Counted from the stretch's first letter, positions 53,151 through 62,836 are shown. The stretch is 64,000 bases of DNA from Niallia taxi (GCF_032818155.1 NZ_CP102589.1:1226001-1290000), one strand, 5' to 3'. Made by a program: numbers and translations. Notes: generated by a model from the letters alone, not told the origin.

Positions 53151-55291
53151 AAAAATGGACAAAGGGAAGATTTGATATCCTTTTAATCGCTATATTGCTG
53201 TTTTCTGCTGGATTAAACTTCTATAATCTGCAGAATGCTGGCACGAATTCTTATTATTCTGTAGCTGTGAAAAGTATGTTGACAAGCTTCCATAACTTTT
53301 TCTTTGTTTCCTTCGATCCAGCTGGATTTATTACTGTTGATAAACCTCCAGTTGCATTATGGATTCAAGCGATTTTTGCCAAGATTTTTGGCTTTAATGA
53401 CTTCGTACTTCTTTTGACTGAGGCATTGGCAGGGGTTATTTCTGTATGGCTGTTATATATCATGGTTAAGCCGAAATTCGGTAGAGCAGCAGCGCTTATT
53501 TCTAGTTTAGTCCTGGCTTGCTCCCCGATTTTTGTAGCTGTTGTCAGAACGAATAATGTTGACAGTATTTTGATTGTCACATTAATGACGGCAGCCTTGG
53601 CGTTAATGAAAGCTGTTGAAAAGCAAAAGCTTGGTTGGCTGCTATTAAGTTTTGCTCTTGTTGGTGTTGGCTTTAACGTGAAAATGCTGCAAGCATATAT
53701 GGTATTGCCTGCATTTGCATTTTATTATTTCTTTGCAACAAGAGAAATAAAAATCTGGAAAAAAATCATTCATTTAGCGGCATCAACGCTATTACTTCTT
53801 GTTATATCATTGTCGTGGGCACTTGCCGTCGATATGACTCCTGAGAGCGAAAGACCGTATATGGGTGGAAGTGAAACAAATTCAGTGTTAGAGCTTGCCT
53901 TCGGGTATAACGGCCTATCGCGATTAACTGGTCAAGATTCTGGCATGGGAGGCGGTGGAAGTGCACAAGCACCGCAAGCTCAGACACAAACGCAAACAGA
54001 TGATGCTAGTACATCAGCAAACAGCAGTTCAAGTACAAGTGAGGAAGGTCTTCCATCTATGCCTAGTGGTGGGCAGCAAGGGGACGGTGGCAGTTCAAGT
54101 CAATCTGGCATGTTTAATACAGGGGAAGCAGGACCGCTTCGTTTATTCCAAAGCGAGTTATCTGGCCAAATCAGCTGGCTGCTCCCATTCGTATTATTTG
54201 CAATCATAGGGCTATTCGTGTCCTTCATTAAAACAAGAAAGTATACAATGAAGCATCATTTTGCTGCATTCTGGTTCATCTGGCTTGCACCTATGTTCGT
54301 ATTCTTTAGCATCGCATTGTTTTACCATCATTATTACTTGAGTATGATGGGACCTGCCATTGCCGCACTTGTCGGTATCGGCTTTACAACATTATGGGAT
54401 TTCTATAAGGAAGAGAAGGGATGGGAAAGCTGGCTGCTTCCTGTTGGCATACTTGTCACTTTCTTTTTCGAGGCGTTAATTGTTTATCAAAACAGCTCAT
54501 CTGTTTCGATCATTTGGATGTGGGTTGGCATCATATTAGGTGTTGTCCTGTTCATGCTCTTGATTGCAGGAAAATCAAGTGCGTCTATTAAGGAGACAAT
54601 TGCTGTGATAAGTATATTGGCATTATTAGTACTGCCAATATATTGGACAGCTATTACCATCACAAAGACTGGCAATGAGTCTACACCAACTGCTGGACCA
54701 ACTAGTGGAATGGGCGGACCAGGCGGCGGTGGCGGAGGCATGGGTGCCTTTGGTGGCAATATGCAGCAAGGCGAAATGCCAAGCAGTATCCAGTCGGGCA
54801 ATATGCCGACTGATGCTGGAGAAGCACCATCTGGTTTCCCTGGTAGAGATACAAATGATGATAGCAGTGATGGAATGGGTCGCATGGGCGGCGGAGGAGA
54901 TATGGAAAGCATTGACTCTGGCTTAATGTCTTATTTAGAAGACAACTATAATGGCGAGAAATTCTTCCTTGCTGTACAGAGAGCTCAATCGGCTTACTCC
55001 ATCATGCTGAACACAGACTATGCTGTAATGGCAATGGGTGGTTTTGGCGGCTCTGATCCTGCACCGACAGTAGAAGAGCTCGAAAAAATGGCAGAAGCAG
55101 GAGAAATTAAGTACTTCTTACTATCCGGACAAGGAATGGGAGGCAATAGTGAAGTTACAGAGTGGATACAGGAAAACTGTGTGGAGGTACCGAGCAGTGA
55201 GTATTCCTCAGATACAACAGACACTACTGACAGCTCTGCTGCATCAGATATGAGAGGCATGGGCCAAACCTTGTATGAGTACCAAAAGTAA
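53147..55291 (+). CDS. ArnT/PMT-like GT39 glycosyltransferase (YkcB-like)
   Basis: A large membrane glycosyltransferase that takes a sugar from a polyprenyl carrier. The first loop has FDPAGFITVDKPP, the catalytic acidic/ProPro region; about a dozen membrane segments follow. Two long extracytoplasmic stretches are low complexity: Ser/Gln/Thr-rich (about 275-335) and Gly/Met-rich (about 530-600). A soluble C-terminal domain follows. GGAG six bases before ATG 53147, which overlaps the gtrA stop, decides the start. Target could be teichoic acid or a surface protein; unknown. Confidence 0.88.
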   Translation: MKKWTKGRFDILLIAILLFSAGLNFYNLQNAGTNSYYSVAVKSMLTSFHNFFFVSFDPAGFITVDKPPVALWIQAIFAKIFGFNDFVLLLTEALAGVISVWLLYIMVKPKFGRAAALISSLVLACSPIFVAVVRTNNVDSILIVTLMTAALALMKAVEKQKLGWLLLSFALVGVGFNVKMLQAYMVLPAFAFYYFFATREIKIWKKIIHLAASTLLLLVISLSWALAVDMTPESERPYMGGSETNSVLELAFGYNGLSRLTGQDSGMGGGGSAQAPQAQTQTQTDDASTSANSSSSTSEEGLPSMPSGGQQGDGGSSSQSGMFNTGEAGPLRLFQSELSGQISWLLPFVLFAIIGLFVSFIKTRKYTMKHHFAAFWFIWLAPMFVFFSIALFYHHYYLSMMGPAIAALVGIGFTTLWDFYKEEKGWESWLLPVGILVTFFFEALIVYQNSSSVSIIWMWVGIILGVVLFMLLIAGKSSASIKETIAVISILALLVLPIYWTAITITKTGNESTPTAGPTSGMGGPGGGGGGMGAFGGNMQQGEMPSSIQSGNMPTDAGEAPSGFPGRDTNDDSSDGMGRMGGGGDMESIDSGLMSYLEDNYNGEKFFLAVQRAQSAYSIMLNTDYAVMAMGGFGGSDPAPTVEELEKMAEAGEIKYFLLSGQGMGGNSEVTEWIQENCVEVPSSEYSSDTTDTTDSSAASDMRGMGQTLYEYQK

Positions 55292-55299
55292 TAAAAAGA

Positions 55300-55330
55300 A
55301 AAGCGATTCGTCAAAGCGAATCGCTTTCTC
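55300..55330 (+). terminator. Terminator of the glycosylation operon
   Basis: An 11-bp perfect stem (55300-55310 with 55317-55327) followed by CTCTCTTT, a modest T-run. Confidence 0.65.
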
Positions 55331-55453
55331 TCTTTCAAATAGAGCAAAAAACAACATGATAGTATTTATTTATACTTGGGCTTATGTTATAAATAATGCT
55401 AATGAATCAGCTTAGCAAATGCCAAACTTAAAAGCCAAAGGAGATATAATACG

Positions 55454-56125
55454 ATGAAATTACTAGTTGTGGAGGATAATAAGCCATTATTAGAATCCAT
55501 AAAAGGGATATTGGAGAAGGAATATTCTGTGGATACTGCAGATAATGGCGAAGACGGATTATTTTTTGCACAGCAAAACATATATGATTTAATCGTCTTG
55601 GATGTCATGCTACCATATATGAATGGCTTTGAAATTGTGCAAATACTGCGCAAGGAAAAGGTTAATACACCCGTACTGTTCTTAACAGCAAAGGATTCGC
55701 TTGAGGACAGGGTAAAAGGCTTAGAATTCGGCGGAGACGATTATTTAGTCAAACCGTTTCAGGCTCCTGAGCTAGAGGCAAGAATTAAAGCACTGCTTAG
55801 AAGAAGCGGAGCATTAGATATAGATGCAGGGCTTAAGTATGATGAAATAGTGCTGACTGGAAAAGAAAATGATGTGCTTGTGAAAGGTGTTCCAATTAAG
55901 TTAACGGTCAAGCAATATGAATTGCTGGAGTATTTAATCCAAAACACAGGGAAAATTCTAACGAAGGAACAAATATTTGACCGTATTTGGGGATTTGATT
56001 CTGATACGACAATCGCCATAGTGGAAGTGTTCATTCATCAGCTTCGCAAAAAATTAGAAGATTTTGCTTATCATAAAGATATTCAAACTGTCCGAGGTGT
56101 TGGATATATTTTGAAGAAAGCATAA
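55454..56125 (+). CDS. OmpR-family response regulator
   Basis: Receiver domain with acidic pocket VVEDN, phospho-acceptor Asp50 in VLDVMLPYMNG, Thr in LTAKD and Lys in YLVKPF, then a winged-helix domain (LTVKQYELLEYLIQN, VEVFIHQLRKKL). 223 residues. AAAGGAG precedes ATG 55454. It pairs with the histidine kinase 11 bases downstream. It lies directly after the glycosylation operon and may control it. Confidence 0.93.
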   Translation: MKLLVVEDNKPLLESIKGILEKEYSVDTADNGEDGLFFAQQNIYDLIVLDVMLPYMNGFEIVQILRKEKVNTPVLFLTAKDSLEDRVKGLEFGGDDYLVKPFQAPELEARIKALLRRSGALDIDAGLKYDEIVLTGKENDVLVKGVPIKLTVKQYELLEYLIQNTGKILTKEQIFDRIWGFDSDTTIAIVEVFIHQLRKKLEDFAYHKDIQTVRGVGYILKKA

Positions 56126-56136
56126 GGGGATACACT

Positions 56137-57366
56137 ATGTTCCAAAAGACAAGAATTAAGTTAACCTTTCTTAATTCGCTTGTATTCATATTATTGATGG
56201 TCGTCCTTGGTGTGATGATTTATCATTACACAGAAAAGCAAATATATAAGGATATAAATAAGTCACTGGAAGAAGCGGTGGAATCCGTTAGTCATCCAGA
56301 CCAAAGGGAAGTCGGAAGGGGTCCAGTGGGCGACCCGCAAATCTCCCTCATTAAATGGACAGAAGATAAAGAGATAGATTCGATATCCCAAAACATCATA
56401 AATTATGCAAGTGAGTTCGAGAATTTTTATCCAAAGGATTACGATAGGATTGTTGAGAAACAGACAGTCAGCGGCTACAGTTATAACACTATTGCTGTCA
56501 AAGTTAAGATGGAGGATGGAACAAAGGAAACCTTTCAGTTTATTCGCAGCACCAATCCGGAAAAATCAATGCTGAACAGATTGATTATCATTATGACTTT
56601 AGGTGTGCTTGCGGGTAGCATATTCGCAATACTAGCTGGTTATTTCCTTGCGGGGCGAGCTTTAGTACCAATTCAAAAATCATGGGAATCACAGCAGCAA
56701 TTCGTTTCAGATGCTTCTCATGAGCTAAGAACGCCGTTAGCTGTTATTCAATCGAGAACAGATCTTCTGTTCCAGGAACCTGATGCCACCATTCAGGAAA
56801 AGGCGATTGACATCTCTGTTATCTCGAAAGAGACACGAAGGCTGAATAAGCTTGTTACCAGTTTGTTAACACTTGCAAGGTCTGATTCAAACCAGATGGA
56901 AATATCGAAGCAAGAATTTGCCTTAGATGTTCTCATTCAAGAAGTAATTGACCAGTATGCAGATATAGCAGAGTTCCAAGGGAAAAGGATTTATACAGAT
57001 ACAATTACACCAATCAAGCTGATTGGTGACAAAGAGCGAATACACCAGTTGCTTGTCATACTCGTTGATAATAGCATGAAGTTTACGGATGAGGGTGGCA
57101 CAATTGCTATAAATGCCGCTGCTAAGGCTCATACGATTGAATTAGAGGTAAAAGACAACGGCATTGGTATTCCAAAGCAGGACATTTCCAAAATATTCAA
57201 CCGTTTCTATCAAGTCGAACAATCACGGACAGATATAGAAGGAACTGGCTTAGGATTGTCCATCGCAAAGTGGATTATCGACAAGCATTCAGGAACGATA
57301 AGAGTGGACAGTGAGCTGGAAAAAGGCACACGCTTTGAAATCACCTTTCCGAAGCTTGGACAGTAG
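56137..57366 (+). CDS. Sensor histidine kinase, partner of the OmpR-type regulator
   Basis: Two membrane segments (about 7-29 and 150-172) enclose an extracytoplasmic sensor of about 120 residues. HisKA motif DASHELRTPLAVIQ and HATPase motifs LVDNSMKF, DNGIGIP and GTGLGLSIAK are intact. 409 residues. AAGGGG supports ATG 56137. Co-transcribed with the response regulator. Confidence 0.93.
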   Translation: MFQKTRIKLTFLNSLVFILLMVVLGVMIYHYTEKQIYKDINKSLEEAVESVSHPDQREVGRGPVGDPQISLIKWTEDKEIDSISQNIINYASEFENFYPKDYDRIVEKQTVSGYSYNTIAVKVKMEDGTKETFQFIRSTNPEKSMLNRLIIIMTLGVLAGSIFAILAGYFLAGRALVPIQKSWESQQQFVSDASHELRTPLAVIQSRTDLLFQEPDATIQEKAIDISVISKETRRLNKLVTSLLTLARSDSNQMEISKQEFALDVLIQEVIDQYADIAEFQGKRIYTDTITPIKLIGDKERIHQLLVILVDNSMKFTDEGGTIAINAAAKAHTIELEVKDNGIGIPKQDISKIFNRFYQVEQSRTDIEGTGLGLSIAKWIIDKHSGTIRVDSELEKGTRFEITFPKLGQ

Positions 57367-57400
57367 AGAGAGTCTGGGACATAAGTATTTAATTCTCATT

Positions 57401-57450
57401 AAAAAACCAAACTATTTAATCGTTTATTGATTTTAATAGTTTGGTTTTTT
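57401..57450. terminator. Terminator after the two-component genes
   Basis: A 16-bp perfect stem (57401-57416 with 57435-57450) with A and T runs. Confidence 0.75.
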
Positions 57451-57605
57451 ATGTTTTTCGATTTAAAAACAATAAGTATAAATCTTAGTGTAATGAAACG
57501 ACCTATACTCTATTGGGGACAAAATAAAAATAACCTTTTTAAAAAAGAATAATAAGTAATTTTATCTAACTTTGAGACAGCGTAGCATGGATTTATACCA
57601 CACTT

Positions 57606-58349
57606 TTATTCCTTCAAATCCTTTGCATGAAAGCCTTGTTTTTGCAGGACTGGTCCAATGCTTGGATAATATGGCTGCTTATAAAAGTTGGCAACCCTGT
57701 TTGTCCAATTTGCTTGTTCACTGCCGCGTTCTTGTAAGTACTTCTTAAATACTTCATTATATTCCTTTAAAGCTTCTGTTTGGTCATTATGATAGGTTTC
57801 TTTATGAACATAAGCCTCTTTAGGAAGTCTTGGCTTAACACCAGGATCTTCAGCAGGAAAACCGATGCATAAACCAGAAATAGGCACTACATATTTAGGA
57901 AGCTGTAAAAACTCAATCACTTCTGGTGCATTCCTTCTGATACCTCCGATTGGAACAGTACCCAATCCGAGTGATTCAGCAGCTGTTATTGCATTTGCCA
58001 AAGCAATTCCTGCATCTGTTGCTCCAACAAGTAACAGGTCTGATTGATCTGCTGCACCGAAAGTAGTGTTTTCCAGGTTAGCTGAAAGCTCTGTTCGGTG
58101 GAAGTCCATACAGAAGACCAAAAATACAGGTGCTTCATTAATATGCTTTTGATTACCGCAAAGCTCTGCCAGTTTTTCCTTTCTATTATGGTCCTCCACT
58201 ACTATGACAGTTACATGCTGCCCGTTTATCCAGGATGGTGCAGCTTGTGCAGAATCCAAGATAGCATGAAGCATTTCATTTGGTACACTTTTATTTTCAT
58301 ATTTACGGTAAGAACGGTGCTGTGTTAATGTTTTTATTACTTCATTCAT
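57606..58349 (-). CDS. nfrA: NfrA-type nitroreductase (NADPH-dependent)
   Basis: An FMN-containing nitroreductase/flavin reductase of the NfrA group. HRSYRKYENKSVP, AAPSWINGQHVTVIVVED and GIALANAITAAESLGLGTVPIGGIR with the C-terminal arm are all present. 247 residues. AGGAGG precedes the ATG at 58349. It may reduce quinones or nitro compounds; monocistronic here. Regulation not visible. Confidence 0.88.
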   Translation of the reverse strand: MNEVIKTLTQHRSYRKYENKSVPNEMLHAILDSAQAAPSWINGQHVTVIVVEDHNRKEKLAELCGNQKHINEAPVFLVFCMDFHRTELSANLENTTFGAADQSDLLLVGATDAGIALANAITAAESLGLGTVPIGGIRRNAPEVIEFLQLPKYVVPISGLCIGFPAEDPGVKPRLPKEAYVHKETYHNDQTEALKEYNEVFKKYLQERGSEQANWTNRVANFYKQPYYPSIGPVLQKQGFHAKDLKE

Positions 58350-58465
58350 TTTAATTAACCTCCTGTACCCGAATATTCACTTGAGAGAAAAACCTCCTCT
58401 CAAGCAGTCAGTAATGACATTGTAGCATAATTGACAGGAATCCCCCCTCTCATATGTTTTACAAA

Positions 58466-58504
58466 TAAAAAGGCTAAGGATGCAGAGTAAATGCAAACTT
58501 AGCC
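58466..58504 (-). terminator. Terminator of the SDR gene
   Basis: Stem GGCTAAG/CTTAGCC (58472-58478 with 58498-58504), followed on the minus strand by TTTTTATTTG. Confidence 0.7.
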
Positions 58505-58512
58505 AATGATTA

Positions 58513-59295
58513 TTAAAGCAGTGATTCAGCGCCATCGATATAAATTTCTGTTCCAGTAACATGACTGGAGGCATCAGAGCTCAGGAACAGGACAAGATCT
58601 GCAACCTGTTTTGGCTCGCCAGATTTTTGTGCAAGCGGCTGACTTCCCTCCGGATATTCTACAGGGATAGCAATTTCTTTCAGTTTTTCCTCTTCACGGA
58701 AAGTGTTCTCTTCAATATTTGTATCAATTGCTCCAGGACAGATAATATTTACCCTTATTTTATACTTGGCGAGCTCCAATGCGGCCATTTTACCAAAGGC
58801 AACTTGACCGGCTTTGGAAGTGCTGTATGCGGACATACCAAAACTGGAGTATGTTCTGTTTCCGTTAATGCTGCTGGTAATAATGATGCTTCCGCCATTT
58901 TTTTTCAAATGAGGAACAGCGTATTTAATTGTGAGGAAGGTACCCTTAAGATTGATTTGCATTGTTTTGTCCCAATCCTCTGGAGCGAGATGTTCAATCG
59001 GTGAGACTGTTCCATTGATTCCTGCATTTGCAAACACAATATCAAGATGTCCCCATTTGTTGATAATATAATCAATTGCAGTGCTCATAGAACAAGGATC
59101 TGCTATATTTGCTTCTAAAATAAGGGCTTCTCCGCCAAGCTCTTTAATTTCTTTATCAACAGCTTCTAAATTTTTGGGGATTAAGTCGAGCAGTGCTACT
59201 TTTGCACCGCTTTTCACTAGAGAAATTGCGGCTGCATGCCCAATTCCAGATGCCGCACCTGTAATTAATGCCACTTTGTTTGACAAATCACTCAT
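58513..59295 (-). CDS. SDR-family oxidoreductase
   Basis: A classical short-chain dehydrogenase: TGAASGIGHAAA, NAGING, catalytic ITSSINGNRTYSSFGMSAYSTSKAG (Ser and YxxxK), and TGTEIYIDGAESLL at the end. ATG 59295 follows AGGAGG; the longer frame to 59373 has no ribosome site. 260 residues. It diverges from a quinone-oxidoreductase-like gene. Substrate unknown. Confidence 0.88.
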   Translation of the reverse strand: MSDLSNKVALITGAASGIGHAAAISLVKSGAKVALLDLIPKNLEAVDKEIKELGGEALILEANIADPCSMSTAIDYIINKWGHLDIVFANAGINGTVSPIEHLAPEDWDKTMQINLKGTFLTIKYAVPHLKKNGGSIIITSSINGNRTYSSFGMSAYSTSKAGQVAFGKMAALELAKYKIRVNIICPGAIDTNIEENTFREEEKLKEIAIPVEYPEGSQPLAQKSGEPKQVADLVLFLSSDASSHVTGTEIYIDGAESLL

Positions 59296-59436
59296 AATAA
59301 TTCCTCCTAAGATTGTTTTTATTAAGCTAGCAAGTACTTCCTTAATAACCTTTTTACTTGAAATTAAAACCAATACATAAAGAGTTCCTCTCTCTTTTAA
59401 TTTTCTGTAAAATAAAAGGGAGAGGAGAGGTAATTA

Positions 59437-60438
59437 ATGATGAAAGCAATGATTGTAGATTCATATGGTAATTCTTCTGTATTTCGTGAAGTAGAAATGG
59501 ATAAGCCCACTATTAAACCTGGCTATGTAATTATTAAAGTAATGGCTTCAAGTGTAAATCCAATTGATGCAAAGATTAGAGCAGGAGCAGTTCCAGCTGC
59601 TTCCCCGGAGCTGCCTGCTGTCCTTCATGGCGATGTCGCAGGAATTGTAGAAGAAGTAGGCGAAGGTGTCGAAAGCTTTAAGGTTGGAGATGAAGTTTTT
59701 GGCTGTGCCGGCGGTTTTAAAGGAACAGGCGGGGCATTAACAGAATTTATGCTTGCTGATGTGCGATTATTAGCGCGAAAACCTAAAAATATTACGATGC
59801 AGCAAGCAGCATGTCTGCCACTAGTTAGCATAACTGCTTGGGATGCGCTTTTTGTAAAAGGAAATTTGTCTGCAAATCAAAATATATTAATTCATGGCGG
59901 TACAGGCGGTGTCGGTCATATCGCATTACAGCTTGCAAAGTGGAAGGGTGCTAACGTTTATACAACTGTTTCCTCAGAGGAAAAAGCAAATATAGCAAAA
60001 TCATTAGGTGCAGACACAGTAATTGACTATAAAGCTGAAACAGTTGAAGAGTATGTAGAAAAATATACTGGAGGAAATGGATTTCAGACTGTATTTGACA
60101 CTGTTGGTGGAAAGAATTTGGATACATCCTTTCAGGCAGCAGCAGCCCATGGCACAGTACTTGCAATTGCCGCAAGATCAACACATGATTTGTCGCCAAT
60201 GCATGCAAAAGGTCTATCCTTACATATTACCTTTATGCTTTTAAAAATATTGGACGAAACAAAAAGGGTGGAACATGGAGTTATTCTTCAAAAAATTGCA
60301 GAGATTGTAGAAGCAGGAAAGCTTAAGGCGTTAGTTGATGAAAAGGATTTTTCATTTGAAGAGGCTGGCAAGTCGCATGAATACTTGGAAACAGGTAAGG
60401 CGATTGGCAAAATATCATTGATTAATAAATGGCAATGA
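59437..60438 (+). CDS. Zinc-independent MDR alcohol dehydrogenase (quinone oxidoreductase-like)
   Basis: A medium-chain dehydrogenase with GroES-like N-terminal half and NADPH-binding IHGGTGGVGHIALQLAKW. It lacks the structural-zinc cysteine cluster, like the QOR branch. 333 residues. GAGGAGAGG supports ATG 59437. An imperfect 13-bp inverted repeat (59387-59425) spans the region just before it and may be an operator. Confidence 0.88.
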   Translation: MMKAMIVDSYGNSSVFREVEMDKPTIKPGYVIIKVMASSVNPIDAKIRAGAVPAASPELPAVLHGDVAGIVEEVGEGVESFKVGDEVFGCAGGFKGTGGALTEFMLADVRLLARKPKNITMQQAACLPLVSITAWDALFVKGNLSANQNILIHGGTGGVGHIALQLAKWKGANVYTTVSSEEKANIAKSLGADTVIDYKAETVEEYVEKYTGGNGFQTVFDTVGGKNLDTSFQAAAAHGTVLAIAARSTHDLSPMHAKGLSLHITFMLLKILDETKRVEHGVILQKIAEIVEAGKLKALVDEKDFSFEEAGKSHEYLETGKAIGKISLINKWQ

Positions 60439-60439
60439 G

Positions 60440-60489
60440 AAAAGGAAACAAATGCGGCTGGGCGAACCAAGCCATATTTGTTTCCTTTT
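60440..60489 (+). terminator. Terminator after the MDR gene
   Basis: A 14-bp perfect stem (60440-60453 with 60476-60489), long loop, then TTTTG. Confidence 0.75.
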
Positions 60490-60629
60490 TGTCTGTGAAA
60501 TTTTCTTGAAAAAAAATCAGACTTTTTACTCAAACGAAACAATTCATAGTAAAATAAGGTGAATACTTGAATAGGGGAAAAATCAGTAACTATGAATTAT
60601 TACCATACAGCTTTGATTACTAGTATGAA

Positions 60630-60647
60630 AATCGCAAATTTGCGATT
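60630..60647. promoter_or_regulatory. Perfect 18-bp palindrome upstream of a histidine kinase
   Basis: AATCGCAAATTTGCGATT is self-complementary. It lies inside a larger fold (CAGCTT 60608-60613 with AAGCTG 60651-60656), 57 bases before the kinase start. Probably an operator or leader structure; unknown regulator. Confidence 0.45.
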
Positions 60648-60703
60648 GGAAAGCTGTAATCATTTGACTATACAGCATGCGGATTGGACAGGAGGGTTCT
60701 AGA

Positions 60704-62422
60704 ATGGAATTTATATTATTGATGATGGTAGCATTAATTCCACTCATTATTTCCCTGACAGTCCTGTTTTTTTCAAAAACTAGATTAGCTATAGCACTTT
60801 CCCTCTTTTTAGGGATGTTATCCTTTTGGCAAATGGATGTTGCTACCCTTTATGCAGATGAAGTGCTTTCCCTTAAGTGGATTGATACGCTTTTTCGTAT
60901 TTTTAGAGGTGGTTCCATTTTCATCATGCCAATAATGTATTACTTCTCCTATTATTTAGTACGAAAAAATGATGAGTTAAGAAAATACAGATGGCTTTTA
61001 AACAAAGGAGTGCTTGTCACATTCCTCTTATATACTTTTTTTGTCTACATTATTAACTTTATTGATTTTGGGATTGAATCGTATAAAGTGAGAGATGACC
61101 AGCTATTGTCTCCTTCACACCTGTTGCCAGTATATGGAGTCGGAAATGTGTTTTTTATGGTCAATATTGTTTTAGGTTATCTTAATACATTCCTGCTGCT
61201 ATTTATTACAACAAAAATAAGGGACATTGCAGATAAAAAATTTTATGTAAAGCTTGTAACTGCAGCTATTCTTATATTTATTAACGGTAACTTAAGTGGT
61301 TTTGCTTTTATACCGCTGTATTACTCAAGCTTTAATTCAATTTTTGCTGCAATCATATTATTTATTGGTTTTTTTCAAATGCAGTCATACAAGATAAATG
61401 CTATGAATGGAGAAGTGCTGAAGCAAAGTGAGCAGCTAGAGGCAATCATGAATATAAACCCGAATTATCTTCTAGTAATGGATGGAGAGACAATCATTAA
61501 AGTAAATGACTCCTTATGTGAGCTATTAAAAAGGGACAGCAGTGATCTTCTTGGCAAACCTCATTCTTGTATAACGAATGAGATCAGTATGGAAACAATA
61601 AAGCCACAAAAATTCTTGGATGTAAATGGGGATAAACATTATATATTATGGGGCAGAAAAGAGCTTAACTACAATAATGAAGGTAGGCGTACTATTTACT
61701 TCGGAATGGATATAACAGAGCAAAAAAGAAATGAACAGTTGATTATTTCCTCTGAAAAGCTGAAAGTGGTTGGTGAAATGGCTGCGAGTGTTGCCCATGA
61801 AATAAGAAACCCATTAACAACTATAAGAGGCTTTATCCAGCTTCTGAAAGAAAAAAGCAATAAAACAGGCTACGAAGATATACTATTAGAAGAAATAGAT
61901 CGTATTAATCATGTGCTAAAGGAATTGCTCATCCTTGGGAAGCCCGAAGCAATAGCAGCTGCAAGAAATGAGTCTTTAAGGAGTCAACCCTTCGCCGAAC
62001 TGCAAAATATTAAGCTTCTATTTCAGGCGTTAGCAATTGAACAGAACAAGGAAATCATCCTAGAGGACAGACAGAATAACCCCACCTTTGTTTCGATGGA
62101 AAAATCACATTTTAAGCAGGTAATCATAAATGTGTTGAAAAATAGTCTTGAGGCCATACCTAGTGGCAGCGGGAAAGTAAAGATGATTATAGACTGCAAT
62201 GCAGACACTGTCAGAATTCGGATGATAGATAATGGAGAAGGCATCAACAAAGAGCTTCTCAACCGAATTTGGGAGCCTTATTATACAAGTAAAGAAAAAG
62301 GCAATGGGATTGGCTTAACCGTCTGCAACAGACTATTGCAGGATAATGATGGTCAGATGTTCGTTAAAAGCAAGGAAGGGTTAGGTACGTGTGTAACAAT
62401 AATACTTCCTATTATAGGTTAA
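60704..62422 (+). CDS. Membrane PAS-domain histidine kinase of the sporulation-kinase type
   Basis: About seven membrane segments fill residues 1-230, then a PAS-like domain (about 245-350), a HisKA with VAHEIRNPLTTIRGFIQLL (the form typical of KinA-E kinases), and a HATPase (KNSLEAIPSG, DNGEGIN, GNGIGLTVCNRLL). 572 residues. ATG 60704 follows AGGAGG. No response regulator is adjacent, as is usual for phosphorelay kinases. It could feed Spo0F, but is not a KinB orthologue by layout. Confidence 0.88.
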   Translation: MEFILLMMVALIPLIISLTVLFFSKTRLAIALSLFLGMLSFWQMDVATLYADEVLSLKWIDTLFRIFRGGSIFIMPIMYYFSYYLVRKNDELRKYRWLLNKGVLVTFLLYTFFVYIINFIDFGIESYKVRDDQLLSPSHLLPVYGVGNVFFMVNIVLGYLNTFLLLFITTKIRDIADKKFYVKLVTAAILIFINGNLSGFAFIPLYYSSFNSIFAAIILFIGFFQMQSYKINAMNGEVLKQSEQLEAIMNINPNYLLVMDGETIIKVNDSLCELLKRDSSDLLGKPHSCITNEISMETIKPQKFLDVNGDKHYILWGRKELNYNNEGRRTIYFGMDITEQKRNEQLIISSEKLKVVGEMAASVAHEIRNPLTTIRGFIQLLKEKSNKTGYEDILLEEIDRINHVLKELLILGKPEAIAAARNESLRSQPFAELQNIKLLFQALAIEQNKEIILEDRQNNPTFVSMEKSHFKQVIINVLKNSLEAIPSGSGKVKMIIDCNADTVRIRMIDNGEGINKELLNRIWEPYYTSKEKGNGIGLTVCNRLLQDNDGQMFVKSKEGLGTCVTIILPIIG

Positions 62423-62460
62423 AGGAAAAGGAAAGACATTTTATGTTTTTCCTTTTTTTG

Positions 62461-62787
62461 TTAGCTGGCATTTTTCTTTGCGAATAAAGCATATGCTTCC
62501 TTGCTTATAGACAGTGTATCCTGTTGCTTTGTAGCAGTCGATGAAGCTGTTGATGATAATTGCAACGAAGTTAATTGTTCATCTATTTTCGTAATTTGCT
62601 GTTTGATTGTTTTTACCTGCTGTTCCTTTGTTTCTGTTGAGAGCTGTTGATTTTGCTCGAGCCTGCTAAGCTGATTCTCCAATTGCTGCTTCTTGCTCTC
62701 AAGAGAAGATTCGTTATTATTACTTGTTGAGAATTTTGCAAAAGTATTTAAATACGTGCTGTTTGTTGAGACATTCTGTATAACCAT
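62461..62787 (-). CDS. FlxA-like coiled-coil protein
   Basis: A 108-residue hydrophilic protein with a coiled coil (about 30-78, ESSLESKKQQLENQLSRLEQ...) and Ser/Thr/Gln-rich flanks. It resembles FlxA-like proteins. A promoter with TTGCAC (complement of 62831-62836), 16-base spacer and TATATT (complement of 62809-62814) precedes it. No signal peptide is seen; function unknown. Confidence 0.7.
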   Translation of the reverse strand: MVIQNVSTNSTYLNTFAKFSTSNNNESSLESKKQQLENQLSRLEQNQQLSTETKEQQVKTIKQQITKIDEQLTSLQLSSTASSTATKQQDTLSISKEAYALFAKKNAS

Positions 62788-62808
62788 TTTGCTGCTTCCT
62801 TTCTGTTG

Positions 62809-62836
62809 AATATATGATTAAAGTATAAGTGTGCAA
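62809..62836 (-). promoter_or_regulatory. Promoter of the FlxA-like gene
   Basis: Minus strand TTGCAC (62836-62831), 16-base spacer, TATATT (62814-62809). Confidence 0.5.

Noticed and set aside
54487..54912. Proline-rich minus-strand ORF opposite the GT39 gene
   Set aside because: It is the antisense reading of the Gly/Met-rich low-complexity stretch of the glycosyltransferase.
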